DNA of 12,617 nucleotides from Spirochaeta_B sp964398645. GTDB taxonomy: Bacteria; Spirochaetota; Spirochaetia; DSM-27196; DSM-8902. The DNA is taken from NCBI GenBank assembly GCA_964398645.1, contig CAYNNU010000051.1, positions 1 to 12,617 on the forward strand, given 5' to 3'. Positions 1 through 6,265 of this stretch are shown here, piece after piece. The position numbers and the translations under genes were made by a program. Every line of letters begins with the position of its first letter. Within the stretch, counting starts at the first letter, position 1. The notes under the pieces are model-generated. The model was not told the origin of the DNA, ran no database searches, and was given only the letters and a program-made list of their open reading frames with translations.

Positions 1-1
1 G

Positions 2-55
2 GGAGCCTACGCTCAGATGGCTTTGCAGGAAACCCCCTTGCTTGCTGTGAAATAA
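2..55 (+). other. possible 3' end of an upstream gene
   Basis: The second frame is open from the left edge to a TAA at 53-55 and would give about 17 residues ending ETPLLAVK. The residues look like ordinary protein, and the stop is followed by an 88-base gap before the next gene, as expected for a gene end. The stretch is too short to identify, and another frame is also open to about base 69, so this is only a suggestion. Confidence 0.25.
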
Positions 56-89
56 TCATCACTGAATGAATAGTTCCCATCATCATTTC

Positions 90-118
90 TTGACCGGCGT
101 TTTTCACTGTGTTAGTGT
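90..118 (+). promoter_or_regulatory. possible promoter of the small lipoprotein gene
   Basis: A TTGACC hexamer at 90-95 is followed after 17 bases by TAGTGT at 113-118. TGT directly before the second hexamer looks like an extended -10 (TGn). The -35 matches the consensus at five of six positions, while the -10 matches only three. Placement about 25 bases before the start codon is sensible. This is a by-eye match only. Confidence 0.3.
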
Positions 119-143
119 GGGCATGGTGAAAGGGGGCGATGAT

Positions 144-464
144 ATGAATCGAATTGTAAGAGTGATTGCTGTGCTTTCTATAGTTTTGCTGGGCATGGTG
201 TCTTGTGCAACAAACGGAATACTTGGAATAAATGGCGACCCGTTGGCTACAGCCAGTTATGTGGATAACGCGACCAATGGTTCAACCCAACGCATAAACT
301 CAGCTGAGCAGGAAATTGCTGCCCTGAAAGCTCAAATTATCGAACTGCAGGCCGAAGTTGAGCGACTGAGTGCAATACAAACAAATATTGATGAGCTGCC
401 CTTGGAAATGCTGCGTCGGATGGTCGATGCAATGGATGCCTACCTAGAAAACGAGGGACAGTAA
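144..464 (+). CDS. small putative lipoprotein with coiled coil
   Basis: This gene encodes 106 residues. The start at 144 is preferred over the in-frame ATG at 66 because a GGGGG-type ribosome binding site sits about eight bases upstream and because the protein then opens with a normal export signal. That signal has basic residues at 3 and 6, a hydrophobic core at about 7-18, and LGMVSC with Cys21 as the likely lipidated residue. Met at -3 is a relaxed lipobox. Residues 51-80 have hydrophobic positions (51, 58, 61, 65, 68, 72, 75, 78) in heptad spacing, so the mature part is probably a short alpha-helical coiled coil, perhaps oligomeric like murein-lipoprotein-type anchors. I do not recognise a family. 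The gene stands alone and converges on the DUF3592 gene with a 22-base gap. No link to phosphonate use is visible. Confidence 0.7.
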   Translation: MNRIVRVIAVLSIVLLGMVSCATNGILGINGDPLATASYVDNATNGSTQRINSAEQEIAALKAQIIELQAEVERLSAIQTNIDELPLEMLRRMVDAMDAYLENEGQ

Positions 465-480
465 GCGGGCATCTCCATCC

Positions 481-496
481 CACGCGTTAGAGCGTG
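481..496. terminator. short inverted repeat between convergent genes
   Basis: CACGC at 481-485 and GCGTG at 492-496 can pair across a six-base loop, between and partly inside the ends of two convergent genes (stops at 464 and 487). There is no T tract on either side, so intrinsic termination would be weak. The position is the main argument for it. Confidence 0.2.
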
Positions 497-1566
497 ACCA
501 GCGGCAGCGACACAGCTGCCGCAAACGTCCTGATTTCTGCAAGGTCGGCATCTTCTGAGTCGAATTGCTGATAATCCCGCTGACTCAGCCGCAGCCGAAT
601 ATCTTTTTTAGTATCTTTCCGGTGGATAAAGTCAGCGCAGACTAGGCGGTATTGCCTGGCAGGGCTGCTTTTGCCTTTGAATGAATCGGCTTCAACAATT
701 CGTCGGGGAACAATAAACAGATAGTCTTGTAGCGGCGCCTCGAAATGCTTTCGGCCGAAAAGGCTCTTGCGGGTGTATGCAATCTTGCCGCCGGAAATCT
801 TGATGATAATTTTACTGCCTTTTATATTGATGGCGGCCAGGATAAGCGATAGGCCGATCAGGCAAAAAATTCCTGAGCCGGCAATGAGGGCCGGGAAGTC
901 TGGATCATCCTTGTATATTCCTGCGACAATAACAGCAAAGCCAATAACAATGCTGCCCATCAGTATCATAATTACTACGCCTATGGGCCGAAAAAAGTGT
1001 GCTGGATATGAAAAGCTCTGCGAGTAGGATTGGGAAGCGTGAGGTGCAGGCCGGGCGGCCGCTTCTTCTCTGGCTCGCTTCAGCAGAGCCAACTCGCGCC
1101 GCGCTTTGGGGTCTTGCCTTCCAGCCCAGATCATGGTTCCTATTCCTGCTACAAGAAAAACCAAGCCTATCATTGGCAGGGCAAGGTCGCTAGTGTTTGA
1201 ACCGGGGATAAGCACAGCCTTGGTAGGATCCTTCGCCGAGTAGAAAACCGCTATTTGCTGTCCCTCTGGGCAATTTTCCAGAATCTGCCGCCGCAAGGTT
1301 TCGCTCATGGAAATATGAAAGCTGATTCTGTTGCCTGTATAGTCCTTGCCCGCTACCGTGTATGTATAGGCTAGGTGAATGCCTGTCATTTCGCCTTGCA
1401 GATTAGCGTTTTGGTATAGCCCCCAGGATTCGGTTATGCGCCCTCCGGCTTTTTGCCAGTATTCCGAGGCTGTTCCTTGGTACATATTATACGAACCGCC
1501 GCCTATTACCCCACATCCAACAATTGCAAAAACAAGCCCAAAAATGAAAGTTGTTTTGTCGTTCAT
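487..1566 (-). CDS. DUF3592-type membrane protein
   Basis: This gene encodes 359 residues and has a GGAGG ribosome binding site seven to eight bases before the ATG. There are four hydrophobic segments, at about 7-27, 128-148, 194-218 and 224-248. Between the first two lies an extracytoplasmic beta-rich domain of about 95 residues, with the pattern YTY-V-GK-Y-GN-I followed by V-YYS-KDP-KAVL-PG. That pattern is characteristic of DUF3592 proteins. A charged and Ala/Ser-rich linker (about 150-190) joins the two helix pairs, and a soluble C-terminal domain of about 110 residues begins near 250. The family has no established function to my knowledge. The gene is divergent from phnF and probably unrelated to it. 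The DUF3592 assignment is from remembered family pattern, not a search. Confidence 0.75.
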   Translation of the reverse strand: MNDKTTFIFGLVFAIVGCGVIGGGSYNMYQGTASEYWQKAGGRITESWGLYQNANLQGEMTGIHLAYTYTVAGKDYTGNRISFHISMSETLRRQILENCPEGQQIAVFYSAKDPTKAVLIPGSNTSDLALPMIGLVFLVAGIGTMIWAGRQDPKARRELALLKRAREEAAARPAPHASQSYSQSFSYPAHFFRPIGVVIMILMGSIVIGFAVIVAGIYKDDPDFPALIAGSGIFCLIGLSLILAAINIKGSKIIIKISGGKIAYTRKSLFGRKHFEAPLQDYLFIVPRRIVEADSFKGKSSPARQYRLVCADFIHRKDTKKDIRLRLSQRDYQQFDSEDADLAEIRTFAAAVSLPLVTL

Positions 1567-1681
1567 GGCTTTGCCTCCAGCTATTCCACTATCTACACTA
1601 TAAAGCCTGCTTTGAAAGAATGCTAATGCTATCCTTACTGGAAACTCACAGAATTCTATTTTTTTGGCTGTCTCATTATGT
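1567..1681. promoter_or_regulatory. divergent promoter region, DUF3592 gene / phnF
   Basis: This 115-base gap separates two divergently transcribed genes and must hold both promoters. The best candidate I see serves the minus strand (reported separately). On the plus strand I find no convincing -35/-10 pair for phnF: TTGAAA at 1612-1617 lacks a good -10 at 17 bases. A tandem AATGCT pair (1619-1630) and AGAATTCT are the only small repeats. No clear operator palindrome is present here, unlike the phnF-phnG gap. Confidence 0.5.
1597..1626 (-). promoter_or_regulatory. candidate promoter of the DUF3592 gene
   Basis: Read on the minus strand, TTAGCA (1626-1621) is followed after 18 bases by TATAGT (1602-1597), which differs from the consensus -10 at one position. 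Transcription would start near 1590, leaving about 25 bases of leader with the GGAGG ribosome binding site. This is a by-eye match. Confidence 0.4.
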
Positions 1682-2380
1682 ATGGCTGAAGCGCTTATTG
1701 TTGACTGGATACGGGAATCTTTAGAACGTGGATCCTTGCATGAAGGCGAACAACTACCTTCTGAAAATATTTTGGCTGCCCGCTTTGGTGTGAGCCGAAG
1801 TACTGTAAGGGCAGCATATTCTCAGCTAGAGGATATGGGATTGGTTCAGGCAAAGCAAGGCCAGGGTCGATTCTTTCGCGGCTTTGGGCAGGTTGTGCCG
1901 CTTTCGCTTGATGGCGATGAGAGTTTTTCTACAAAAGTTCGAAAATCCGGCCGTACGCTTGAAAACCGCTTAATTGCTGCTTTCCGCGTGCCCGGCGAGC
2001 AGGAGATTCGTCGCCGTCTAGGGATTGATACCGAGCAGAGTCTTTTTTGTTTGCGCCGCCGTCGGATAATTGATGGTCATCCTATGGCTATACACACCTC
2101 ATTTCTTTCTGAAAATCAGTTTCCGGATATACAAGAGCAGGCCCGTGAAATGGATTCTCTATTTGCCTATTTTCACAGCCATGGTTTTCATCAGCTTTTT
2201 TCTAGCCGGTCTGAATTATCGGTAAAACTTCCATCACTCGAGGAGCAGGAGCTTTTGGGCTGTCCAGCACTGGTGCCGCTTCTCGAGATCGAGAGCGATA
2301 CATTTGATGTGAGCAGAGCGCTTCCTCTGCAGGTTACCCGAATAACATATCGTGGTGACCGTTTTCGATATGTACTTTAA
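1682..2380 (+). CDS. phnF: PhnF-like GntR/UTRA transcriptional regulator
   Basis: This gene encodes 232 residues from the ATG at 1682. An in-frame TTG at 1664 would add six residues. Neither start has a convincing ribosome binding site, and the ATG gives the usual GntR opening. Residues about 1-68 form a GntR winged helix: IRESLERG, then EGEQLPSE, then the recognition-helix pattern FGVSRSTVRAAYSQLEDMG, then the wing QGQGRF. The rest (about 80-232) is a UTRA ligand-binding domain, with LGIDTEQSLFCLRRRRIIDGHPMAIHTSFL and a C-terminal TRITYRGDRFRY typical of the HutC/PhnF branch. It heads the phn unit, 69 bases before phnG, so it is very likely the local repressor relieved by a phosphonate or a pathway intermediate. 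The ligand is inferred from context only. The GntR/UTRA call is firm; the symbol rests on the neighbourhood. Confidence 0.88.
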   Translation: MAEALIVDWIRESLERGSLHEGEQLPSENILAARFGVSRSTVRAAYSQLEDMGLVQAKQGQGRFFRGFGQVVPLSLDGDESFSTKVRKSGRTLENRLIAAFRVPGEQEIRRRLGIDTEQSLFCLRRRRIIDGHPMAIHTSFLSENQFPDIQEQAREMDSLFAYFHSHGFHQLFSSRSELSVKLPSLEEQELLGCPALVPLLEIESDTFDVSRALPLQVTRITYRGDRFRYVL

Positions 2381-2399
2381 TCAATTTCTAACAAACCTA

Positions 2400-2415
2400 A
2401 ACTTGGCGCCAAGTT
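2400..2415. promoter_or_regulatory. perfect 16-bp palindrome, candidate PhnF operator
   Basis: AACTTGGCGCCAAGTT is a perfect inverted repeat centred between 2407 and 2408, in the 69-base gap between phnF and phnG. GntR/HutC regulators bind as dimers to such symmetric sites, and the site lies 35 bases before the phnG start. A second CTTGGC occurs at 2431-2436, just before the ribosome binding site, and could be an accessory half-site. No T tract follows, so a terminator is unlikely. Assignment to PhnF is inferred from position and symmetry. Confidence 0.55.
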
Positions 2416-2449
2416 AGCATGTGCTTGTCGCTTGGCAAAGGAGGAACGT

Positions 2450-2881
2450 ATGACTCGATATCAACGTACTCAAGTATTGATTGATACAGATGCTGAACTT
2501 GCCCACTCGCTAGCAAAAGAAGTTCAAGACTCATGTTCAGTGGTTGTTGTTCAGGAGCCGGAAGACTCTCTAGTAATGGTTCAGGTTCGGGAAGGCGCGA
2601 AAGGAAGCCGTTTTTATCTGGGCGAAGTGCTGGTAACCGAGGCGAAGGTACAGCTTGCTGGAGTATTGGGTTTGGGATTGGTTCGCGGCCATGAACCTCA
2701 GAGGGCACTGGATTTGGCAATCATAGATGCTGCCTATGCTGCTGAAATTGCTGTTGTGAAACAGTGGGAAGGTCGTCTTCTTGAAGCCGAGCAAAAACGG
2801 CTGGAAGATCGTCGGCAGCGTGCTCAGGAAATATTACAAACCCGGGTTAGTTTTGAGTCAATGCAGGAGGAAGACGTATGA
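2450..2881 (+). CDS. phnG: C-P lyase core subunit PhnG
   Basis: This gene encodes 143 residues, close to the roughly 150 of the Escherichia coli protein. The ATG at 2450 is chosen because AAAGGAGG lies at ideal spacing; the upstream TTG at 2432 would overlap that site. The conserved run through the middle is easy to align to PhnG from memory: GSRFYLGEVLVTEAKVQL, then LGLGLVRGHEPQRALDLAIIDA. In the second block the GR/G-x-xx-RA pattern and LIDA-type helix are family hallmarks. PhnG forms the PhnGHIJ core complex and, with PhnI, PhnH and PhnL, helps place the phosphonate on C1' of ATP ribose. The C-terminal helix (about 108-135) is rich in charged residues. It overlaps phnH by the ATGA arrangement. 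Confidence 0.95.
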   Translation: MTRYQRTQVLIDTDAELAHSLAKEVQDSCSVVVVQEPEDSLVMVQVREGAKGSRFYLGEVLVTEAKVQLAGVLGLGLVRGHEPQRALDLAIIDAAYAAEIAVVKQWEGRLLEAEQKRLEDRRQRAQEILQTRVSFESMQEEDV

Positions 2882-3453
2882 ATTGGGATGCAGTACATCA
2901 CAGTCAGCAGGTCTATCGGCAGCTGGTTCAGTCATTTTCCTACCCAGGTACTCTTGTTTCTGTTGCTCAGGAAGCTGGAACGCTGGAGCTGGAAACTGCG
3001 ATACCCGGTCCGCTTTTAGCACTATTATTGACCCTTTTGGATAGGGAGGTTTCATTTTGGTGTGCTGATCAAAAGAATTCTGCCTTTTTACATCAACTTA
3101 CTGGAGCTCGCCCTGCAGCTGAAATTGCCCAGGCAGCTTTTGTTTTAGCAGAGCCAAATGCAGCGGCAACATGCGAAGCATTAGAACAGGCTTATGCCGG
3201 AAATCTAATAGATCCACAGACCGGTGCAAGCGTTTTGATTGAAATGACAGGATCGGGTCCGCAGTGGCGGCTGCGGGGACCAGGTATTTTGGATAGCAAG
3301 CATATTCATTTGGGAGAAACTGCCAGCGAATGGGTGCCAGTTCGATCTCGGCAAAACCGGGAGTTCCCTTTGGGACTGGATGTGATTTTGTGGAACAGGC
3401 AGGGGGAGGTTGTTGCTTTGCCCCGGACAACCCAAATTGAGGAGGTACAATAA
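2878..3453 (+). CDS. phnH: C-P lyase core subunit PhnH
   Basis: This gene encodes 191 residues (E. coli PhnH 194). The start ATG at 2878 overlaps the phnG stop in an ATGA junction, with AGGAGG seven bases upstream. Family features are the N-terminal QVYRQLVQSFSYPGTLV block, the central GASVLIEM strand, the WRLRGPGI segment and the C-terminal FPLGLDVILW...VVALPRTTQI, which matches the E. coli end (FPLGIDLIL...LLAIPRTT) closely. PhnH is part of the PhnGHIJ core. It has a PLP-transferase-like fold but is not known to use the cofactor, and it is needed for the nucleosidase/phosphonyl transfer step. It ends in TAATG, so phnI follows by one-base overlap. Confidence 0.95.
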   Translation: MNWDAVHHSQQVYRQLVQSFSYPGTLVSVAQEAGTLELETAIPGPLLALLLTLLDREVSFWCADQKNSAFLHQLTGARPAAEIAQAAFVLAEPNAAATCEALEQAYAGNLIDPQTGASVLIEMTGSGPQWRLRGPGILDSKHIHLGETASEWVPVRSRQNREFPLGLDVILWNRQGEVVALPRTTQIEEVQ

Positions 3454-4559
3454 TGGCCTATGTAGCAGTGCGTGGCGGCCGTGAAGCAATTGATGCCTCG
3501 ATTGAACGGTTGGAAAGTTTTCGCCGAATGCAGCCTGATGGGCTTCGTCAATTGGTTGACCAGGTGATGTCCGAGGCGTCTTTATATGATGAAGAGGTTG
3601 CCCGCTTGGCAATACTACAGGCAGAAGGTAGCCCGGAAGAGGCTGTTTTTCTGTTACGGGCATATCGTTCCACGCTTGCCCGTTCACATCGTAGCAGGGT
3701 AGCGGATACGCGAGAAATGTTTGTGGAGCGGCGTATCTCTGCCAGTTTCAAGGATATTCCAGGCGGACAGATTTTAGGCGCCAGTCCTGATTATTCCCAT
3801 CGATTAATCAATTTTGATCTTCTTGATGAAGATGATGATGAGCGTGAACGCTGGCTGGATGATTATCGCCACCGCCTGCAGCACAGTGAAGTCGATAATG
3901 GCGGGGATCCTCTAATTTTAGAACGGCTACCCAAGGTGGTGGATTATCTGCGCAGTGAAGGGCTGATGGTTTCTCATGAACAAGATGATTCAGAACCGCG
4001 GGATGTTACTAAAGAAGGTTTGGTGTTTCCCACTGCTCGTTCAAGCCGTTTGCAGGTGTTAACTCGCGGACAAACAGGTGCGGTAACAGCCCTAGGCTAT
4101 GCCAGCCTTCGCGGATGGGGAAGCGGATCGGTTCATCCAACGGTAGGTGAGTTGCGAGTGGGCCTCGTACCCATTTCTGTCTCAAATGGTGTGAACGATG
4201 ATCCTGATGATTCCTACTACATAGGTGAAATCCGGGTAACAGAGGTTGAAACCTTTATTCCTGTCAGTGTTGATTTGGGTCATGGCAAGCATCAAATGGA
4301 GTTCGAAATTGGCTATGGTCTGTGTTATGGGCAGAACGAGACAAAGACGATTTCAATGAGTCTTCTGGATCATAACCTGGAAGCAGTTGACGATCGATTT
4401 CCTACACACGATCAGGAGTTTGTGCTGTTCCATGTGGATTCTGTTGAGGCAACAGGATTTATTTCTCACCTGAAATTGCCTCATTACGTGACCTTTCAGG
4501 CCAAACTCGATTCTTTGCGTCGTATACGCACGGAAAAGGAGAGTTCTAATGAGGCGTGA
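3453..4559 (+). CDS. phnI: C-P lyase core subunit PhnI (ATP nucleosidase component)
   Basis: This gene encodes 368 residues (E. coli 354). The start ATG shares its A with the phnH stop, and GGAGG lies upstream. PhnI is the catalytic subunit that displaces adenine from ATP. With PhnG, H and L it forms ribose 1-phosphonate 5-triphosphate. The N-terminal YVAVRGGREAIDAS, the VFLLRAYRSTLAR block, ERRISASFKDIPGGQILG and the C-terminal EEFVLFHVDSVEATGF-like and SHLKLPHYVTFQA blocks are all diagnostic. His339 and His344 in SHLKLPHY correspond to the conserved pair (E. coli 328 and 333) that, as I recall, binds a metal at the PhnI-PhnJ interface. A very acidic stretch near residues 124-136 (LLDEDDDERERWLDD) replaces a variable loop of the E. 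coli protein. The stop overlaps the phnJ start by 11 bases. Confidence 0.96.
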   Translation: MAYVAVRGGREAIDASIERLESFRRMQPDGLRQLVDQVMSEASLYDEEVARLAILQAEGSPEEAVFLLRAYRSTLARSHRSRVADTREMFVERRISASFKDIPGGQILGASPDYSHRLINFDLLDEDDDERERWLDDYRHRLQHSEVDNGGDPLILERLPKVVDYLRSEGLMVSHEQDDSEPRDVTKEGLVFPTARSSRLQVLTRGQTGAVTALGYASLRGWGSGSVHPTVGELRVGLVPISVSNGVNDDPDDSYYIGEIRVTEVETFIPVSVDLGHGKHQMEFEIGYGLCYGQNETKTISMSLLDHNLEAVDDRFPTHDQEFVLFHVDSVEATGFISHLKLPHYVTFQAKLDSLRRIRTEKESSNEA

Positions 4560-5397
4560 ACACCATTTTGCATTTTTTGATGAGGGTTCAAAAAAAGAGA
4601 TTCGGCGGGCAAGCTTGAAGGCAATTTGTATTCCTGGTTATCAGGTTCCCTTTGCCAGCCGTGAAATGCCGATTGCTCGCGGCTGGGGCACCGGCGGGCT
4701 GCAGCTGACATTGAGCCTTATTGGCCGTGAGGATGTGCTCAAGGTTATTGACCAGGGCGCTGATGATTCGGTGAATGCGGTTAGCATAAAAAGATTGATT
4801 CAGGGGACAACAGGTGTTGAAATAACTGAACAGACGGCTGAAGCCAGTCTTATTCAAAGCCGACACCGCATACCAGAAGTTCCCCTAGAGGAAAATCAAA
4901 TACTGGTATTGCAAGTGCCGCTACCTGAACCGCTTCGCTTCGTTGAGCCTCGTGAAACAGTTACAAAACGCCTGCATGCTGAGCGGGATTATACCGGGGC
5001 GTATCTGATTCTTTTTGAAGAAATCTTGAAGCATGGTCGGATGACCACCGGAGCAGACCACCCGGTAGAGGTTGCAAACCGCTATGTGATGGCTCCATCG
5101 CCTATCCCGAAGTTTGATAACCCAAAAATGCATTTCAACAAGGGCTTGATTCTTCTTGGTGCTGGCCGCGAAAAGAAAATATATGCCGTTCCGCCTTACA
5201 CCAAAGTAAAGAGCCTGGATTTTGAGGATGTTCCTTTTGAGGTGGAGGCTGTAGCTGGAAAGGTTTGCCGTTTATGCGGTTCAAGTGGGGTTTTTCTAGA
5301 TGAGATTATCGACCCGCTAGGTGGCCCGACTCAGTATCAGTGTAATGATACTTCCAACTGTCAGGCTCTACAGGAACAACAAGGAGTACAGTCATGA
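4549..5397 (+). CDS. phnJ: C-P lyase catalytic subunit PhnJ (radical SAM)
   Basis: This gene encodes 282 residues (E. coli 281). PhnJ cleaves the carbon-phosphorus bond of 5-phosphoribosyl 1-phosphonate with a 4Fe-4S cluster and S-adenosylmethionine, giving an alkane and 5-phosphoribosyl 1,2-cyclic phosphate. All known key residues are visible. Gly30 lies in IPGYQVPF (E. coli Gly32, the glycyl radical position). The cysteines C240, C243, C265 and C271 have the unusual Cx2Cx21Cx5C spacing of this family, where three bind the cluster and the last is the thiyl radical candidate. The strings WGTGG, KVIDQGADDSVNAVSI, RHRIPE, EPLRFVEPRET and SPIPKFDNPKM are near-invariant. AAAGGAGA precedes the start. 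It overlaps phnI by 11 bases and phnK by ATGA. It appears fully functional. Confidence 0.98.
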   Translation: MRREHHFAFFDEGSKKEIRRASLKAICIPGYQVPFASREMPIARGWGTGGLQLTLSLIGREDVLKVIDQGADDSVNAVSIKRLIQGTTGVEITEQTAEASLIQSRHRIPEVPLEENQILVLQVPLPEPLRFVEPRETVTKRLHAERDYTGAYLILFEEILKHGRMTTGADHPVEVANRYVMAPSPIPKFDNPKMHFNKGLILLGAGREKKIYAVPPYTKVKSLDFEDVPFEVEAVAGKVCRLCGSSGVFLDEIIDPLGGPTQYQCNDTSNCQALQEQQGVQS

Positions 5398-6242
5398 CTA
5401 CAGAACAAGAACCGCTCTTGCAGGTTCAGAAACTGTCTAAACACTATGGCAGTACGTGCCCGCACTGTGATGGGAAAAGTGGTGAACCCGAATTACAAAA
5501 AAATTACTGCCCATATTGCCGCACTGTGCATGCCCTGCGGAATGTTTCTTTTGATTTGTACCCGGGGGAAATTCTGGGCATTGTAGGCGAGTCCGGCTCG
5601 GGCAAATCAACATTGATGCAGAGTTTGTATTTTGATTTGGATCCAAGCGGAGGACAGGCATATCTGAACCGTGAGGATTTGCGCGGCCAAAATTTGTTTG
5701 GGCTTTCGGGCCAGCACAAGCGGCAGATACGAAATTTTGTGTTGGGCAAGGTGTACCAAAATCCATTATTGGGTTTGAAAATGGAGTTCAGTGCTACTGC
5801 TAATGTAGCGGAAAACCTTATTGCCGGCGGCGATCGAATTGTCGCCCAGATGAAAAATAGGGCCCAGGATTTGCTGGAATACGTGAATATTCCAGCCTTT
5901 CGTATGGGCGAGCCGCCCAAAAATTTTAGCGGCGGTATGCAGCAGCGTGTACAAATTGCCAAGGCATTGGCGCCAAATCCACCTGTTCTTCTGCTGGATG
6001 AGGTTACGACTGGTTTGGATTTATCGGTGCAGGCGAAGGTACTGGATTTAATCAAGATCATTCGTCGGCAATGGGGAATCAGTATGATTCTTGTTAGTCA
6101 TGATTTGAGTGTAATCCGCATGCTTGCAGACCGGACTTTGGTGATGCTCTCGGGGCAGGTTGTTGAACATGGCCTGACAGATCAAATTATGCAGGATCCC
6201 CAGCATCCATATACCCAGGAACTAGTGCAATCACTTTTATAG
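5394..6242 (+). CDS. phnK: C-P lyase ABC-type ATPase PhnK with CxxC/CxxC insert
   Basis: This gene encodes 282 residues, about 30 more than E. coli PhnK. Core motifs are all present: Walker A GESGSGKS (65-72), Q-loop Gln122, signature FSGGMQQR (178-185), Walker B LLLDEV (199-204, with Val where Pro is common), D-loop GLDLS and switch His236. The C-terminal DPQHPYTQELV tail is typical of PhnK and related oligopeptide ATPases. PhnK docks on PhnJ of the core complex rather than on a membrane permease. The extra length lies between strand one and Walker A, where CPHC (22-25) and CPYC (39-42) form a zinc-ribbon-like pair absent from E. coli PhnK. The start overlaps the phnJ stop by ATGA, with AAGGAG eight bases before. 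A 23-base gap leads to phnM. Confidence 0.95.
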   Translation: MTTEQEPLLQVQKLSKHYGSTCPHCDGKSGEPELQKNYCPYCRTVHALRNVSFDLYPGEILGIVGESGSGKSTLMQSLYFDLDPSGGQAYLNREDLRGQNLFGLSGQHKRQIRNFVLGKVYQNPLLGLKMEFSATANVAENLIAGGDRIVAQMKNRAQDLLEYVNIPAFRMGEPPKNFSGGMQQRVQIAKALAPNPPVLLLDEVTTGLDLSVQAKVLDLIKIIRRQWGISMILVSHDLSVIRMLADRTLVMLSGQVVEHGLTDQIMQDPQHPYTQELVQSLL

Positions 6243-6265
6243 GATAAAAAAGTAAGGAGAAATAT

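Noticed and set aside
1619..1630. Tandem AATGCT repeat as a regulatory site
   Set aside because: Two copies of a six-base word in an AT-rich gap can occur by chance, and one copy overlaps the proposed minus-strand -35.
1667..1684. PhoB-box-like CTGTC...TATGT before phnF
   Set aside because: Only one poor half matches and no second repeat lies at the expected 11-base spacing.
2400..2415. The palindrome as an intrinsic terminator of phnF
   Set aside because: With eight-base arms and no loop it would fold poorly as RNA, and no T tract follows it.
2397..2720. Open frame on the minus strand across phnG
   Set aside because: It lies wholly over the well-recognised phnG, has proline-rich nonsense-like composition and no ribosome binding site.
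3820..3845. GAT/GAA triplet run as a simple repeat
   Set aside because: It is coding and gives the acidic Asp/Glu patch of PhnI; it is too short and imperfect to be an independent repeat.
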